DNA of 64,000 bases from Kitasatospora aureofaciens (GTDB lineage: Bacteria > Actinomycetota > Actinomycetes > Streptomycetales > Streptomycetaceae): NCBI RefSeq assembly GCF_001188955.3, contig NZ_JPRF03000030.1, positions 1-64,000 of the forward strand, written 5' to 3'. Position numbers and translations under genes: made by a program. The first letter of the stretch is position 1, and each line of letters begins with the position of its first letter. Shown one piece after another: positions 34,027 through 42,329 of this stretch. A model generated the notes under the pieces. That model was not told where the DNA came from. It did no database searches and worked only from the letters and a program-made list of their open reading frames with translations.

Positions 34027-34665
34027 TCAGGCCGCGGAGAGCTCCAGCGGCCCGGCCGCCGCGCGAACCCGCCGCTCGGCCTCCGCTCCGGCGCACGGGT
34101 ACGAGCCGAGTTCGACCTGCCGGCCGACGATGGCCCGCTCGGCCCGCATCAGCCGGAAGCCCCGGCGCAGCAGCACCGGCAGCGACTTGCGGCCCTCGCG
34201 GACGTCCCGGCGCAGTCGACGCCAGGCCGTGGTGAGCGCGCCGTTGCGCAGGCACAGGGCGTCCCCGAGCAGGCCCTCGGCCGCGCACTCGGCGACGATC
34301 TCGGCGGCGAATATGCCCTCGGCGATGAACGCGGTCGCGCCGCCCAGGTCCAGCGGGCGGGTGGAGACCCGGCCGTTGTCCGGGATCGAGTACACCGGCA
34401 CCTCGGTGCGCCCCTGCTCGTACAGTGCGCGGATGGCGGCGACGGCCTGGTCGCGGTGCCAGGCGAGCGGGGAGTCCCAGTCCACGGCGCCGTCGGGCAG
34501 CCGGGGCAGGGTGGGGTCGTCCCCGTCCTTGTAGAAGTCGTCCAGCTGGAGCACCGGCAGCCCGCTGCGCTCGGCCAGCGAGGACTTCCCCGATCCGGAG
34601 GGCCCGGAGAGCAGGATCACCCGGGCATGGGCCGTCGGCGCGGGATTCATGGGGGAGTCACTCAC
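34027..34665 (-). CDS. uridine kinase family protein
   Basis: A 212-residue P-loop kinase. Walker A is LLSGPSGSGKSSLAE, followed by VLQLDDFYKDGDDPTLP (substrate Asp) and VDWDSPLAWHRDQ. This matches the uridine/pantothenate kinase-like group annotated as uridine kinase in streptomycetes. Phosphorylation of uridine or cytidine is the expected but unproven reaction. The start is GTG 34665 or ATG 34650; neither has a convincing ribosome site. Unlike the other nucleoside genes of this window, it has no CTACGCGCGTAG operator upstream. Confidence 0.82.
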   Translation of the reverse strand: MSDSPMNPAPTAHARVILLSGPSGSGKSSLAERSGLPVLQLDDFYKDGDDPTLPRLPDGAVDWDSPLAWHRDQAVAAIRALYEQGRTEVPVYSIPDNGRVSTRPLDLGGATAFIAEGIFAAEIVAECAAEGLLGDALCLRNGALTTAWRRLRRDVREGRKSLPVLLRRGFRLMRAERAIVGRQVELGSYPCAGAEAERRVRAAAGPLELSAA

Positions 34666-34712
34666 GGGACACCAGTCTGACGCATCCCGGCCGGTTGCCG
34701 AAACCGTCCGGC

Positions 34713-35120
34713 TCACACCTTCTGCGTCTCGGGACGGGCGAAGGCGAGGTGGACCACCGGCAGGTAGCGGCTGTCGACCTGGAGGTACACCGGGCGGCCG
34801 CCCCCGGGCGGCTGGTAGGCGGTGGCGGCCCAGTCCTGGGAGTGCCAGGTGTCGGGCTCGGGCTCGTGGAAGGTGCCCCCGGTGGGCAGATCGACGTGAC
34901 CAAGGACACGGAAGCCGAAGCTCACCGCCGCGGCACCCGGGGTGATGCCCAACCTGCCGTTGACGTACACGCGTTGCCAGCCGGGCCGCTCGGACCGGGC
35001 CGAACAGGGCACCCGTACCGGCTTCCCCGCGGCCAGTCGGCGGCGGACCCGGGCCACGTGCCACCTGCGGACGAACCCGTCCGCGAACAGCGGCATCAGC
35101 TCGGCGATCAACTCTCCCAC
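34713..35120 (-). CDS. conserved hypothetical protein
   Basis: A 135-residue soluble protein without signal peptide or membrane helix. Visible are a basic stretch (RRWHVARVRRRLAAGK), a beta-rich centre (PVRVPCSARSERPGWQRVYVNGRL) and a Pro/Gly-rich loop (YQPPGGGRPVYLQ). I do not recognise a family. Pairing with the uridine kinase gene 47 bases downstream suggests a shared transcript. The base composition is like its neighbours. A terminator of the aldehyde dehydrogenase unit lies upstream. Confidence 0.65.
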   Translation of the reverse strand: MGELIAELMPLFADGFVRRWHVARVRRRLAAGKPVRVPCSARSERPGWQRVYVNGRLGITPGAAAVSFGFRVLGHVDLPTGGTFHEPEPDTWHSQDWAATAYQPPGGGRPVYLQVDSRYLPVVHLAFARPETQKV

Positions 35121-35215
35121 GGCGCCCCCCCTCGACGGTGTCGGTACCGAGGATTGTGGTCCGGACGCATGCGCACGGCGAGCGCCGAAAGTCGGCGGGA
35201 ACGGTGACGAAAGTC

Positions 35216-35253
35216 GACGGACCCGCGCCAGGGGGGAGAGGCGCGGGTCCGTC
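35216..35253 (-). terminator. hairpin terminator after the deoC-aldehyde dehydrogenase operon
   Basis: A perfect 14-bp inverted repeat (35216-35229 with 35240-35253), GACGGACCCGCGCC and its complement, with a 10-base loop, about 80 bases beyond the operon's last stop. Confidence 0.75.
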
Positions 35254-35335
35254 CAATGACCGCCCGGGCCCTGGGGGGAGAGGGCGCTGGGGACGGCCAG
35301 TCTGTGGAGTTGTGACGCGGTGGAGCGGGGGAGGG

Positions 35336-36241
35336 TCAGATCCCCATCGGGTGCCAGACCGTCTTCGTCTCCAGGAACGAGAGTAGCCGGTCCGTACCGG
35401 GCGCATTGGTCCAGTCCTGGGCGAACGGGTCCAGCTCCGGACGGACCACCCGCTTCAGGGTATCGGCGGCGGCGGCCTCCAGGGCGGCCGCCGCGCCGGG
35501 GCCGTCGGCGGCGATGGCCCCGGTGAGGTCCAGCGCGTTGACGTCCTGGTGCGAGGCCAGGGTGGGGGCGATGTCCGCGGTACGGCCCGAGATGATGTTG
35601 ACCACGCCGCCCGGGACGTCCGAGGTGGCGAGCACCTCGCCCAGCGACAGCGCGGGCAGCGGGGCGTCCGCGGCGGCCGCGACCACGACCGTGTTGCCGG
35701 TGGCGATCGCCGGGGCGATCACCGAGACCAGGCCGAGCAGCGAGTGCCCGTACCCGGCCTGTGGGGCGACGATCCCGACCACGCCGGTGGGCTCCGGGGT
35801 GGAGAGGTTGAAGTACGGCCCGGCGACGGGGTTGGCGCCGCCCGCGATCTGGGCGACCTTGTCCGTCCAGCCCGCGTACCAGACCCAGCGGTCGATCGCG
35901 GCGTCCACCAGCGCGGCGGCCTTCTTCGGGCCGACGCCCTCGGAGAGCGACACCTCGGCGGCGAACTGCTCGCGCCGGCCCTGCAGCATCTCGGCCACCC
36001 GGTACAGCACCTGGCCGCGGTTGTACGCGGTGGTGCCGGCCCAGCCCTTGACCGCCGCGCGGGCGGCCAGGACGGCGTCACGGGCGTCCTTGCGGGTGCC
36101 CAGCGGGGCGTTGGCGAGCCACTCGCCCTTCGAGTCGGTCACCTCGTACACCCGTCCGCTCTCGGAGCGCGGGAACTTCCCGCCGACGTACAGCTTGTAG
36201 GTCTTGAGGACGTCAAGACGCGCAAAGGTCGTGTCAGACAT
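35336..36241 (-). CDS. aldehyde dehydrogenase-like protein lacking the catalytic cysteine region
   Basis: A 301-residue protein matching only the NAD-binding half of aldehyde dehydrogenases: LDVLKTYKLYVGGKFPRSESG, AAYNRGQVLYRVAEML-like helices, TGVVGIVAPQAGYGHSLLGL and TGNTVVVAAAADAPLPAL. It stops after DVNALDLTGA, where a normal enzyme continues to ELGGK and the active-site Cys. No Cys is present in the tail. The reading frame is intact and the ATG overlaps the previous gene by eight bases, so it is a maintained short form, not a fresh pseudogene. It may be a structural partner of the full-length enzyme; that is an inference. Confidence 0.85.
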   Translation of the reverse strand: MSDTTFARLDVLKTYKLYVGGKFPRSESGRVYEVTDSKGEWLANAPLGTRKDARDAVLAARAAVKGWAGTTAYNRGQVLYRVAEMLQGRREQFAAEVSLSEGVGPKKAAALVDAAIDRWVWYAGWTDKVAQIAGGANPVAGPYFNLSTPEPTGVVGIVAPQAGYGHSLLGLVSVIAPAIATGNTVVVAAAADAPLPALSLGEVLATSDVPGGVVNIISGRTADIAPTLASHQDVNALDLTGAIAADGPGAAAALEAAAADTLKRVVRPELDPFAQDWTNAPGTDRLLSFLETKTVWHPMGI

Positions 36242-37715
36242 CGAGGTAGGCCTCCAGACCGTGGCGGCCACCCTCGCGGCCGTAGCCCGACTCCTTGTAG
36301 CCGCCGAACGGCGAGGTCGGGTCGAACTTGTTGAAGGTGTTGGCCCAGACCACACCGGCCTTGAGCCTGTTGGCCATCCAGAGGATGCGCGAGCCCTTCT
36401 CCGTCCAGATGCCGGCGGAGAGGCCGTACGGGGTGTTGTTGGCCTTCGCGACCGCCTCTTCGGGGGTGCGGAAGGTCAGCACCGACAGCACCGGGCCGAA
36501 GATCTCCTCCTGGGCGATCCGGTGGGCCTGGCTGACGCCGGTGAACAGGGTCGGCTTGAACCAGAAGCCGGTACCCGGGAGTTCGCACTCCGGCGACCAG
36601 CGGTCCGCGCCCTCGGCCTCGCCGGCGTCGGTCAGCTCGGTGATCCGGGCCAGCTGGGCGGCCGAGTTGATCGCGCCGATGTCGGTGTTCTTGTCCAGCG
36701 GGTCGCCGACCCGGAGGGTGGCCATCCGGCGCTTCAGGGCGTCCAGCACCTCGTCCTGGACGGACTCCTGGACCAGCAGGCGCGAGCCCGCGCAGCAGAC
36801 GTGGCCCTGGTTGAAGAAGATGCCGTTGACGATGCCCTCGACCGCCTGGTCGATCGGCGCGTCGTCGAAGACGATGTTGGCGGCCTTGCCGCCCAGCTCC
36901 AGCGACAGCTTCTTGCGGCTGCCGGCCAGCTGCCTGGCGATCGCCCGGCCGACCGGGGTGGAGCCGGTGAAGGCGACCTTGTTGACGTCCGGGTGCGCGG
37001 TGAGCGCGGCGCCGGTGCGGCCGTCGCCGGTGACGATGTTGACGACGCCCTTGGGCAGACCGGCCTGGCGGCAGATCTCGGCGAAGCGCAGAGCCGTCAG
37101 CGGGGTGGTCTCGGCCGGCTTGAGGACGACCGTGTTGCCGGTCGCCAGCGCGGGCGCGATCTTCCACGCCAGCATCATCAGCGGGAAGTTCCACGGGATG
37201 ACCTGGCCGGCCACGCCCAGCGGGCGCGGGTTGGCGCCGAAGCCCGCGTAGTCCAGCTTGTCCGCCCAACCCGCGTAGTAGAAGAACCACGCGGCGACGG
37301 TCGGGATGTCGAAGTCGCGGGTCTCGCGGATCGGCTTGCCGTTGTCCATCGACTCCAGCACGGCCAGCTCGCGGCTGCGCTCCTGGATGATCCGGGCGAT
37401 CCGGAACAGGTACTTGGCGCGCTCGCTGCCGGGCAGCGACGACCAGTCGGCGAAGGCCTTGCGGGCGGCGGCGACGGCGCGCTCCACGTCCTCGTCGGTG
37501 CCCTGGGCGAACTCGGCGAGCACCTGCTCGGTGGCCGGGTTGACCGTCTTCAGGGCCTCGCTGCCGGAGGAGTCGACGAACTCGCCGCCGATGAAGTGGC
37601 CGTAGGAGGTGGCGATGTCGCCCGCGGCCGCGGGGGACTCCGGGGCCGGGGCGTAGGCGAAGAGGCCTCCGGCCGGCTTGGCCACGGGCTCCTCGATGTT
37701 CTTCTTCTTGGCCAT
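36234..37715 (-). CDS. aldehyde dehydrogenase (NAD-dependent)
   Basis: A 493-residue complete aldehyde dehydrogenase. GQVIPWNFPLMMLAWK, NTVVLKPAETTPLTAL, VAFTGSTPVGRAIA, LSLELGGKAANIVFDD (catalytic Glu) and FFNQGHVCCAGSRLLVQ (catalytic Cys) are all present, as is the C-terminal PFGGYKESGYGREGG. It starts 5 bases after the deoC stop. DeoC releases acetaldehyde, so oxidation of acetaldehyde to acetate is the likely job here. It overlaps the short aldehyde dehydrogenase gene by eight bases. Confidence 0.93.
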   Translation of the reverse strand: MAKKKNIEEPVAKPAGGLFAYAPAPESPAAAGDIATSYGHFIGGEFVDSSGSEALKTVNPATEQVLAEFAQGTDEDVERAVAAARKAFADWSSLPGSERAKYLFRIARIIQERSRELAVLESMDNGKPIRETRDFDIPTVAAWFFYYAGWADKLDYAGFGANPRPLGVAGQVIPWNFPLMMLAWKIAPALATGNTVVLKPAETTPLTALRFAEICRQAGLPKGVVNIVTGDGRTGAALTAHPDVNKVAFTGSTPVGRAIARQLAGSRKKLSLELGGKAANIVFDDAPIDQAVEGIVNGIFFNQGHVCCAGSRLLVQESVQDEVLDALKRRMATLRVGDPLDKNTDIGAINSAAQLARITELTDAGEAEGADRWSPECELPGTGFWFKPTLFTGVSQAHRIAQEEIFGPVLSVLTFRTPEEAVAKANNTPYGLSAGIWTEKGSRILWMANRLKAGVVWANTFNKFDPTSPFGGYKESGYGREGGRHGLEAYLDV

Positions 37716-37720
37716 GGTGA

Positions 37721-38707
37721 TCAGTCCACCGTCACGTAGTCGGGGCCGGAGTAGCGGCCGGTGGCGAGCTTCTGGCGCTGCATCAGCAGGTCGTTGAGCA
37801 GGCTGGAGGCGCCGAAGCGGAACCAGTGCGGGCTCAGCCAGTCGTCGCCGAGCGTCTCGTTGACCATCACCAGGTACTTCATGGCGTCCTTGGTGGTCTT
37901 GATGCCGCCGGCGGGCTTCACGCCGACCTGGACGCCGGTGGCGGCGCGGAAGTCGCGGACCGCCTCCAGCATCAGCAGGGTGACCGGCGGGGTGGCGTTG
38001 ACGGCGACCTTGCCGGTGGAGGTCTTGATGAAGTCGGCGCCGGCCAGCATCGCCAGCCACGAGACGCGGCGCACGTTGTCGTACGTCTGCAGCTCGCCGG
38101 TCTCGAAGATCACCTTGAGGTGGGCGTAGGTGCCGTCCGGGCGCTTGCACGCCTCCTTGACGGCCACGATCTCGTTGTAGACGTCGAAGTAGCGGCCGGA
38201 GAGGAAGGCGCCGCGGTCGATCACCATGTCGATCTCGTCGGCGCCCGCGGCCACCGCGTCGGCGGTGTCGGCGAGCTTGACCGGGAGGGCGGCGCGGCCG
38301 GCCGGGAAGGCGGTGGCCACCGAGGCGACCTGGATGTCGGTGCCGCGCAGGGCGTCCTTGGCGGTGGCGACCATGTCCGGGTAGACGCAGATGGCGGCGA
38401 CGCGCGGGGTGGTCGGGTCGGTCGGGTCGGGGGTCCTGCCCTTGGCGCACAGGGCGCGCACCTTGCCGACCGTGTCCGCGCCCTCCAGCGTGGTCAGGTC
38501 GATCATGGAGATCGCCAGGTCGATGGCGTAGGCCTTCGCCGTGGTCTTGATCGAGCGGGTACCGAGGGTGGCGGCTCGCGCCTCAAGGCCGACCTGGTCG
38601 ACGCCGGGCAGGCCGTGCAGGAAGCGGCGGAGCGAGGCCTCGGACGCCGCAACGTCCGCGAGGCCGCTGCCCGCAACGCCGGGGGCATTGGCTGCAACAG
38701 TGGACAT
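37721..38707 (-). CDS. deoC: deoxyribose-phosphate aldolase
   Basis: A 328-residue class I aldolase cleaving 2-deoxyribose-5-phosphate to glyceraldehyde-3-phosphate and acetaldehyde. The Schiff-base lysine is in ADFIKTSTGK, the second active-site lysine in VGVKPAGGIKT, and DEIDMVIDRGAFLSG carries the Asp. The ATG at 38707 is used because longer in-frame versions would read through the operator. An N-terminal extension of about 35 residues relative to short bacterial DeoC is typical of the longer clade. A perfect nucleoside operator sits 20 bases upstream. The two aldehyde dehydrogenase genes follow in the operon. Confidence 0.95.
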   Translation of the reverse strand: MSTVAANAPGVAGSGLADVAASEASLRRFLHGLPGVDQVGLEARAATLGTRSIKTTAKAYAIDLAISMIDLTTLEGADTVGKVRALCAKGRTPDPTDPTTPRVAAICVYPDMVATAKDALRGTDIQVASVATAFPAGRAALPVKLADTADAVAAGADEIDMVIDRGAFLSGRYFDVYNEIVAVKEACKRPDGTYAHLKVIFETGELQTYDNVRRVSWLAMLAGADFIKTSTGKVAVNATPPVTLLMLEAVRDFRAATGVQVGVKPAGGIKTTKDAMKYLVMVNETLGDDWLSPHWFRFGASSLLNDLLMQRQKLATGRYSGPDYVTVD

Positions 38708-38726
38708 AGTCACCAGACCAGCATAT

Positions 38727-38738
38727 CTACGCGCGTAG
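38727..38738. promoter_or_regulatory. perfect CTACGCGCGTAG operator before deoC
   Basis: A perfect 12-bp palindrome flanked by ATAT on the gene side (GTAGATATGC on the minus strand). It is 20 bases from the deoC ATG and would overlap or abut the RNA polymerase start region. Confidence 0.75.
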
Positions 38739-38772
38739 CCGACCGCTAGGGAGACGACCTTTCCGGCGGGCT

Positions 38773-38839
38773 TTCGTGGCCGGACCGAGACCTCGGCCAC
38801 CCGGCGCCCCGGCCCGCCATTCGTGGCCGGACCGAGACC
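38773..38839. repeat. 20-bp direct repeat between deoC and the PH-domain gene
   Basis: TTCGTGGCCGGACCGAGACC occurs at 38773-38792 and again at 38820-38839, 47 bases apart, in the divergent gap. No function is recognised; it could be a tandem regulatory site or a short duplication. Confidence 0.7.
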
Positions 38840-38874
38840 CGCTGGTGAGGGGTGCATGGGGCAGAATCGAGGCC

Positions 38875-39555
38875 ATGACCGAATCCGACGGCAAGCCCCA
38901 CCAGGGCCCGGCCGCCCCCGGCGGGGACCCCGAGTACGCGGACCGCGTGTACCGCTCCGTCCCCGGCGTGATCTCCGGCGTGCTCCTGCTCGCCGTCGCC
39001 GCCTGGCTGATCGGCGACGCGGTGGTGACCGGAACCGGGAAGACCCCGTACGTCGCCCTCGCCGCGGTGCCCGTATTCGCCTTCCCGGTGATCGCCTACA
39101 CGCTGCGCCCCGCGGTGTTCGCCGGCAGCGACCGCCTGGTCGTCCGCAACCCCTGGCGCACCATCACCGCCCCCTGGGCCTCGGTCGCCGCGCTGCGCGC
39201 CGGGTACTCCGTCGAGCTGCTGGCCGGCGAGAAGAAGTACCAGGTGTGGGCCGTCCCGGTCTCGCTGCGCCAGCGCAAGCGCGCCACCCGGGCGCAGAGC
39301 CGCGGCAACGCCGAGCACGCCTCCCGGACGGGTCTGGGGCTGGGACTCGCCGGCCGGACCAACCCGGTCGTCCACGGCGCCCCCGACCCCACCCGCGCCT
39401 GGTCCGACCAGGTGACGGACGTCCTCCAGGAGATGGCCGAGCGCAACGGCACCCGCCCCGGCGCCGCCGGGCCCGTGGTCGTCCGCTGGTGCTGGTGGGT
39501 CATCGCCCCCTCGCTGGTGGGCCTGGTCGCCCTGATCACGGTGATCGTCGTCTGA
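38875..39555 (+). CDS. PH-domain-type membrane protein
   Basis: A 226-residue protein with two N-terminal membrane helices (ISGVLLLAVAAWLIGDAV and VALAAVPVFAFPVIAYTL). A bacterial PH-like module follows (RPAVFAGSDRLVVRNPWRTITAPWASVAALRAGYSVEL), and one C-terminal helix (WCWWVIAPSLVGLVALITV). Conserved in streptomycetes next to deoC (SCO4915, from memory); the function is unknown. The ATG at 38875 follows CGAGG. A strong terminator follows the stop. Confidence 0.82.
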   Translation: MTESDGKPHQGPAAPGGDPEYADRVYRSVPGVISGVLLLAVAAWLIGDAVVTGTGKTPYVALAAVPVFAFPVIAYTLRPAVFAGSDRLVVRNPWRTITAPWASVAALRAGYSVELLAGEKKYQVWAVPVSLRQRKRATRAQSRGNAEHASRTGLGLGLAGRTNPVVHGAPDPTRAWSDQVTDVLQEMAERNGTRPGAAGPVVVRWCWWVIAPSLVGLVALITVIVV

Positions 39556-39577
39556 GCCCGGACGCGTGAGCCCGGGT

Positions 39578-39614
39578 GCGTGGAAGGGCCCGGAACGGGT
39601 GGGCCCTTCCACGC
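39578..39614. terminator. bidirectional hairpin terminator
   Basis: A perfect 14-bp inverted repeat (39578-39591 with 39601-39614), GCGTGGAAGGGCCC and its complement, between the convergent PH-domain and phosphomutase genes. Confidence 0.8.
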
Positions 39615-39621
39615 CGGAAGG

Positions 39622-41340
39622 TCAGATGCCCGCGGCCTCGGCGAGGTCGCGCTTGACCGCCGCCAGCAGCTCGGCGGCGCGCTCGCGGGTGGCGCCCAGG
39701 TCGGCGGCGGTGGCGACCGGGAGGACGACCTCCAGGTAGCACTTGAGCTTGGGCTCGGTGCCGGACGGGCGGACCACGATCCGGGCCGAGCGGACCGGGT
39801 CGCCGGCCAGGTAGTAGCGCAGCCCGTCGGTGGGCGGCAGGTCGTCGGAGCCGGCCGACAGGTCGTCGGCGCGGGTGACGGTCAGGCCGGCCAGGACGGT
39901 CGGCGGCTGCTCGCGCAGGCGGCGCATGGCGTCGGCGATCAGCGAGAGGTCCCGCACCCGGACGGACAGCTGGTCGGTGGCGTGCAGGCCGTGCTCCAGC
40001 GCGAGGTCGTCCAGCAGGTCGCTCAGGGTGCGGCCGGACTTCTTGAGGGTCGCGGCGAGCTCGGTGACGAGCAGGGCGGCGGTGATGCCGTCCTTGTCCC
40101 GGACGCCCTGGGGGTCGACGCAGTAGCCGAGCGCCTCCTCGTAGCCGTAGCGCAGGCCCTCGGCGCGGGCGATCCACTTGAAGCCGGTCAGCGTCTCGGC
40201 GTACGCCAGGCCCGCGGCCTCGGCGATCCGGCCGAGCAGGGTGGCGGAGACGATGGTGGTGGCGAAGGTGCCCTCGGCCTTCTTGGCGACCAGCGCGGAG
40301 CCGAGCAGCGCGCCGACCTCGTCGCCGCGCAGCATCCGCCAGCCGGCCGAGCCGTTGCCGCTGCCCCCCGCGTTGCCGCCGGTCGGGACGGCCACTGCGC
40401 AGCGGTCGGCGTCCGGGTCGTTGGCGATCACGATGTCCGGGCCGACCGCGGCGGCGGTGTGGAAGGCGAGGTCCATCGCCCCCGGCTCCTCCGGGTTGGG
40501 GAAGGCCACGGTCGGGAAGTCCGGGTCGGGCTCGGCCTGCTCGGCGACCACGGTCGGCGCCGGGAAGCCGGCCCGGCGGAAGGCGGCGACCAGGGTGTCG
40601 CGGCCGACGCCGTGCATCGGGGTGTAGACCACGTCCAGCTCGCGCGGGCTGTGCTCGTCGACGATGGAGACGGCCCGGGTCAGGTAGGCCTCGACGACGT
40701 CCTCGCCGAGCACCTCCCAGCCCTCCTCGGCGCGCGGGACGTCGTTCAGCGAACCGATCGCGTCGATGTGGGCGGCGATCCCGGCGTCGGCGGGCGGGAC
40801 GATCTGCGAGCCGTCGCCCAGGTAGACCTTGTAGCCGTTGTCCTGCGGCGGGTTGTGGCTGGCGGTGACGGTCACCCCGGCGGCCGCGCCCAGGTGGCGG
40901 ATCGCGAAGGCGAGCACCGGGGTCGGCAGCGGGCGCGGCAGCAGCGCGGCGCGCAGGCCCGCCCCGACCACCACGGCGGCGGTGTCGCGGGCGAAGTCGT
41001 ACGACTTGTGCCGGGCGTCGTAGCCGATCACGACCAGGTCGCCGAGGCCCTGCTCCTTCACGTACGCGACCAGCCCGGCGGCGGCCCGGATCACCACGGC
41101 GCGGTTCATCCGCATCGGGCCGGCGCCGAGTTCGCCGCGCAGGCCGGCGGTGCCGAACTGGAGGCGGTCGGAGAAGCGCTCGGCGAGCTCGGACCAGGCG
41201 AGGGTGCAGTCCTCCTCGGCCTCCGGGCCCTCGGCCCGGGCCAGCAGGGCGGTCAGTTCCTCACGGGTCTGCGGGTCGGGGTCCTCGGCCAGCCAGGTAC
41301 GGGCCCGGGCGAGGAGGTCGGTGGTGGGTGCCTGCGTCAT
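39622..41340 (-). CDS. phospho-sugar mutase (phosphoglucomutase/phosphomannomutase family)
   Basis: A 572-residue alpha-D-phosphohexomutase. The catalytic phosphoserine loop is TASHNPPQDNGYKVY, the metal loop DPDADRCAVAV, the sugar-binding loop EEALGYC and the phosphate-binding loop RPSGTEPKLKCY. Size and domain order fit the Pgm2/ManB-like group that includes phosphopentomutase-active members. It lies next to the purine phosphorylase and the deoC operon. It could therefore supply the missing phosphopentomutase step (ribose/deoxyribose-1-phosphate to 5-phosphate), an inference from context. The gap to the upstream phosphorylase gene holds a composite hairpin. Confidence 0.92.
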   Translation of the reverse strand: MTQAPTTDLLARARTWLAEDPDPQTREELTALLARAEGPEAEEDCTLAWSELAERFSDRLQFGTAGLRGELGAGPMRMNRAVVIRAAAGLVAYVKEQGLGDLVVIGYDARHKSYDFARDTAAVVVGAGLRAALLPRPLPTPVLAFAIRHLGAAAGVTVTASHNPPQDNGYKVYLGDGSQIVPPADAGIAAHIDAIGSLNDVPRAEEGWEVLGEDVVEAYLTRAVSIVDEHSPRELDVVYTPMHGVGRDTLVAAFRRAGFPAPTVVAEQAEPDPDFPTVAFPNPEEPGAMDLAFHTAAAVGPDIVIANDPDADRCAVAVPTGGNAGGSGNGSAGWRMLRGDEVGALLGSALVAKKAEGTFATTIVSATLLGRIAEAAGLAYAETLTGFKWIARAEGLRYGYEEALGYCVDPQGVRDKDGITAALLVTELAATLKKSGRTLSDLLDDLALEHGLHATDQLSVRVRDLSLIADAMRRLREQPPTVLAGLTVTRADDLSAGSDDLPPTDGLRYYLAGDPVRSARIVVRPSGTEPKLKCYLEVVLPVATAADLGATRERAAELLAAVKRDLAEAAGI

Positions 41341-41419
41341 TTGCCTGCTCCATCGGAAAGTGCGTCGGGGTGTCGGCCGGAGGGTTCCGCGCAAAGGGAA
41401 GAAGAGGTGTGCACATGCG

Positions 41420-41474
41420 GACGGGGCCCGCGGGATGGCGTGATCAGCGGATCACGCCGCCCGTGGGCCCCGTC
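41420..41474 (-). terminator. composite hairpin after the purine phosphorylase gene
   Basis: An outer stem GACGGGGCCC (41420-41429 with 41465-41474) encloses an inner stem GGCGTGAT / ATCACGCC. It sits between the phosphorylase stop and the phosphomutase start and may end or attenuate read-through. Confidence 0.7.
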
Positions 41475-41500
41475 ACTCATGATTCTGCGCCCGGCAGGCG

Positions 41501-42322
41501 TCAGATCCGCTCCAGGACCTTCGCCAGCAGCTCGCCCATGCGTTCGGCGGAGGCCTTGCCGGCCTCCAGGACCTCTTCGTGGTTGAGCGGCTCGCCGGTC
41601 ATGCCGGCGGCCAGGTTGGTGACCAGGGAGATGCCGAGCACCTCGGAGCCGGCCTCGCGGGCGGCGATGGCCTCCAGGGTGGTGGACATGCCGACCAGCT
41701 CGCCGCCGATCACCCGGGCCATGTTGACCTCGGCCGGGGTCTCGTAGTGCGGGCCGCGGAACTGGACGTAGACGGCCTCGTCCAGGCTCGGGTCGACCTC
41801 GCGGCACAGCGCGCGCAGGCGCTTGGAGTACAGGTCGGTGAGGTCGACGAAGTTGGCGCCGACGATCGGGGAGTCCGCGGTCAGGTTGATGTGGTCGCTG
41901 ATCAGGACGGGCTGGCCCGGGGTCCAGCCCTGGCGCAGACCACCGCAGCCGTTGGTCAGGACGATGACGCCGCAGCCGGCCGCGGCGGCGGTGCGCACGC
42001 CGTGGACGACGGTGGCCACGCCGTGGCCCTCGTAGTAGTGGTTGCGGCCGAGGAAGATCAGGGCGCGCTTGTCGCCGATCTTCACCGAGCGGATCTTGCC
42101 GGCGTGGCCGGCCACGGCGGGGGCGGGGAAGCCCGGGAGGTCGGTGACCGGGAACTCGGCCACGGTCTCACCCAGGGCGTCGGCGGCCGGCACCCAGCCG
42201 GAGCCCATCACCAGGGCGACGTCGTGCCGCTCGGCACCGGTCAGCTCGCGCAGGCGCTCGGCGGCGGCCTGGGCGGCGGCGTAGGGGTCGGCGGAGACGA
42301 CCGACTGAGGAGAAGCGTTCAC
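41501..42322 (-). CDS. purine-nucleoside phosphorylase (trimeric type)
   Basis: A 273-residue enzyme splitting inosine or guanosine and their deoxy forms with phosphate. MGSGWVPAADALGETV (phosphate loop), FLGRNHYYEGHG, GQPVLISDHINLTADSP, ARVIGGELVGMSTTLEAIAA and LVTNLAAGM (base-recognising Asn) match the trimeric class. The start is GTG at 42322: TATCCT lies 7 bases upstream with no ribosome site, so the transcript may be leaderless. A perfect nucleoside operator lies 25 bases further upstream. It consumes inosine made by adenosine deaminase. Confidence 0.94.
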   Translation of the reverse strand: MNASPQSVVSADPYAAAQAAAERLRELTGAERHDVALVMGSGWVPAADALGETVAEFPVTDLPGFPAPAVAGHAGKIRSVKIGDKRALIFLGRNHYYEGHGVATVVHGVRTAAAAGCGVIVLTNGCGGLRQGWTPGQPVLISDHINLTADSPIVGANFVDLTDLYSKRLRALCREVDPSLDEAVYVQFRGPHYETPAEVNMARVIGGELVGMSTTLEAIAAREAGSEVLGISLVTNLAAGMTGEPLNHEEVLEAGKASAERMGELLAKVLERI

Positions 42323-42329
42323 GGGAACG

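Noticed and set aside
34027..34665. Uridine kinase as a member of the CTACGCGCGTAG regulon
   Set aside because: No copy of the palindrome upstream of the gene or its neighbour.
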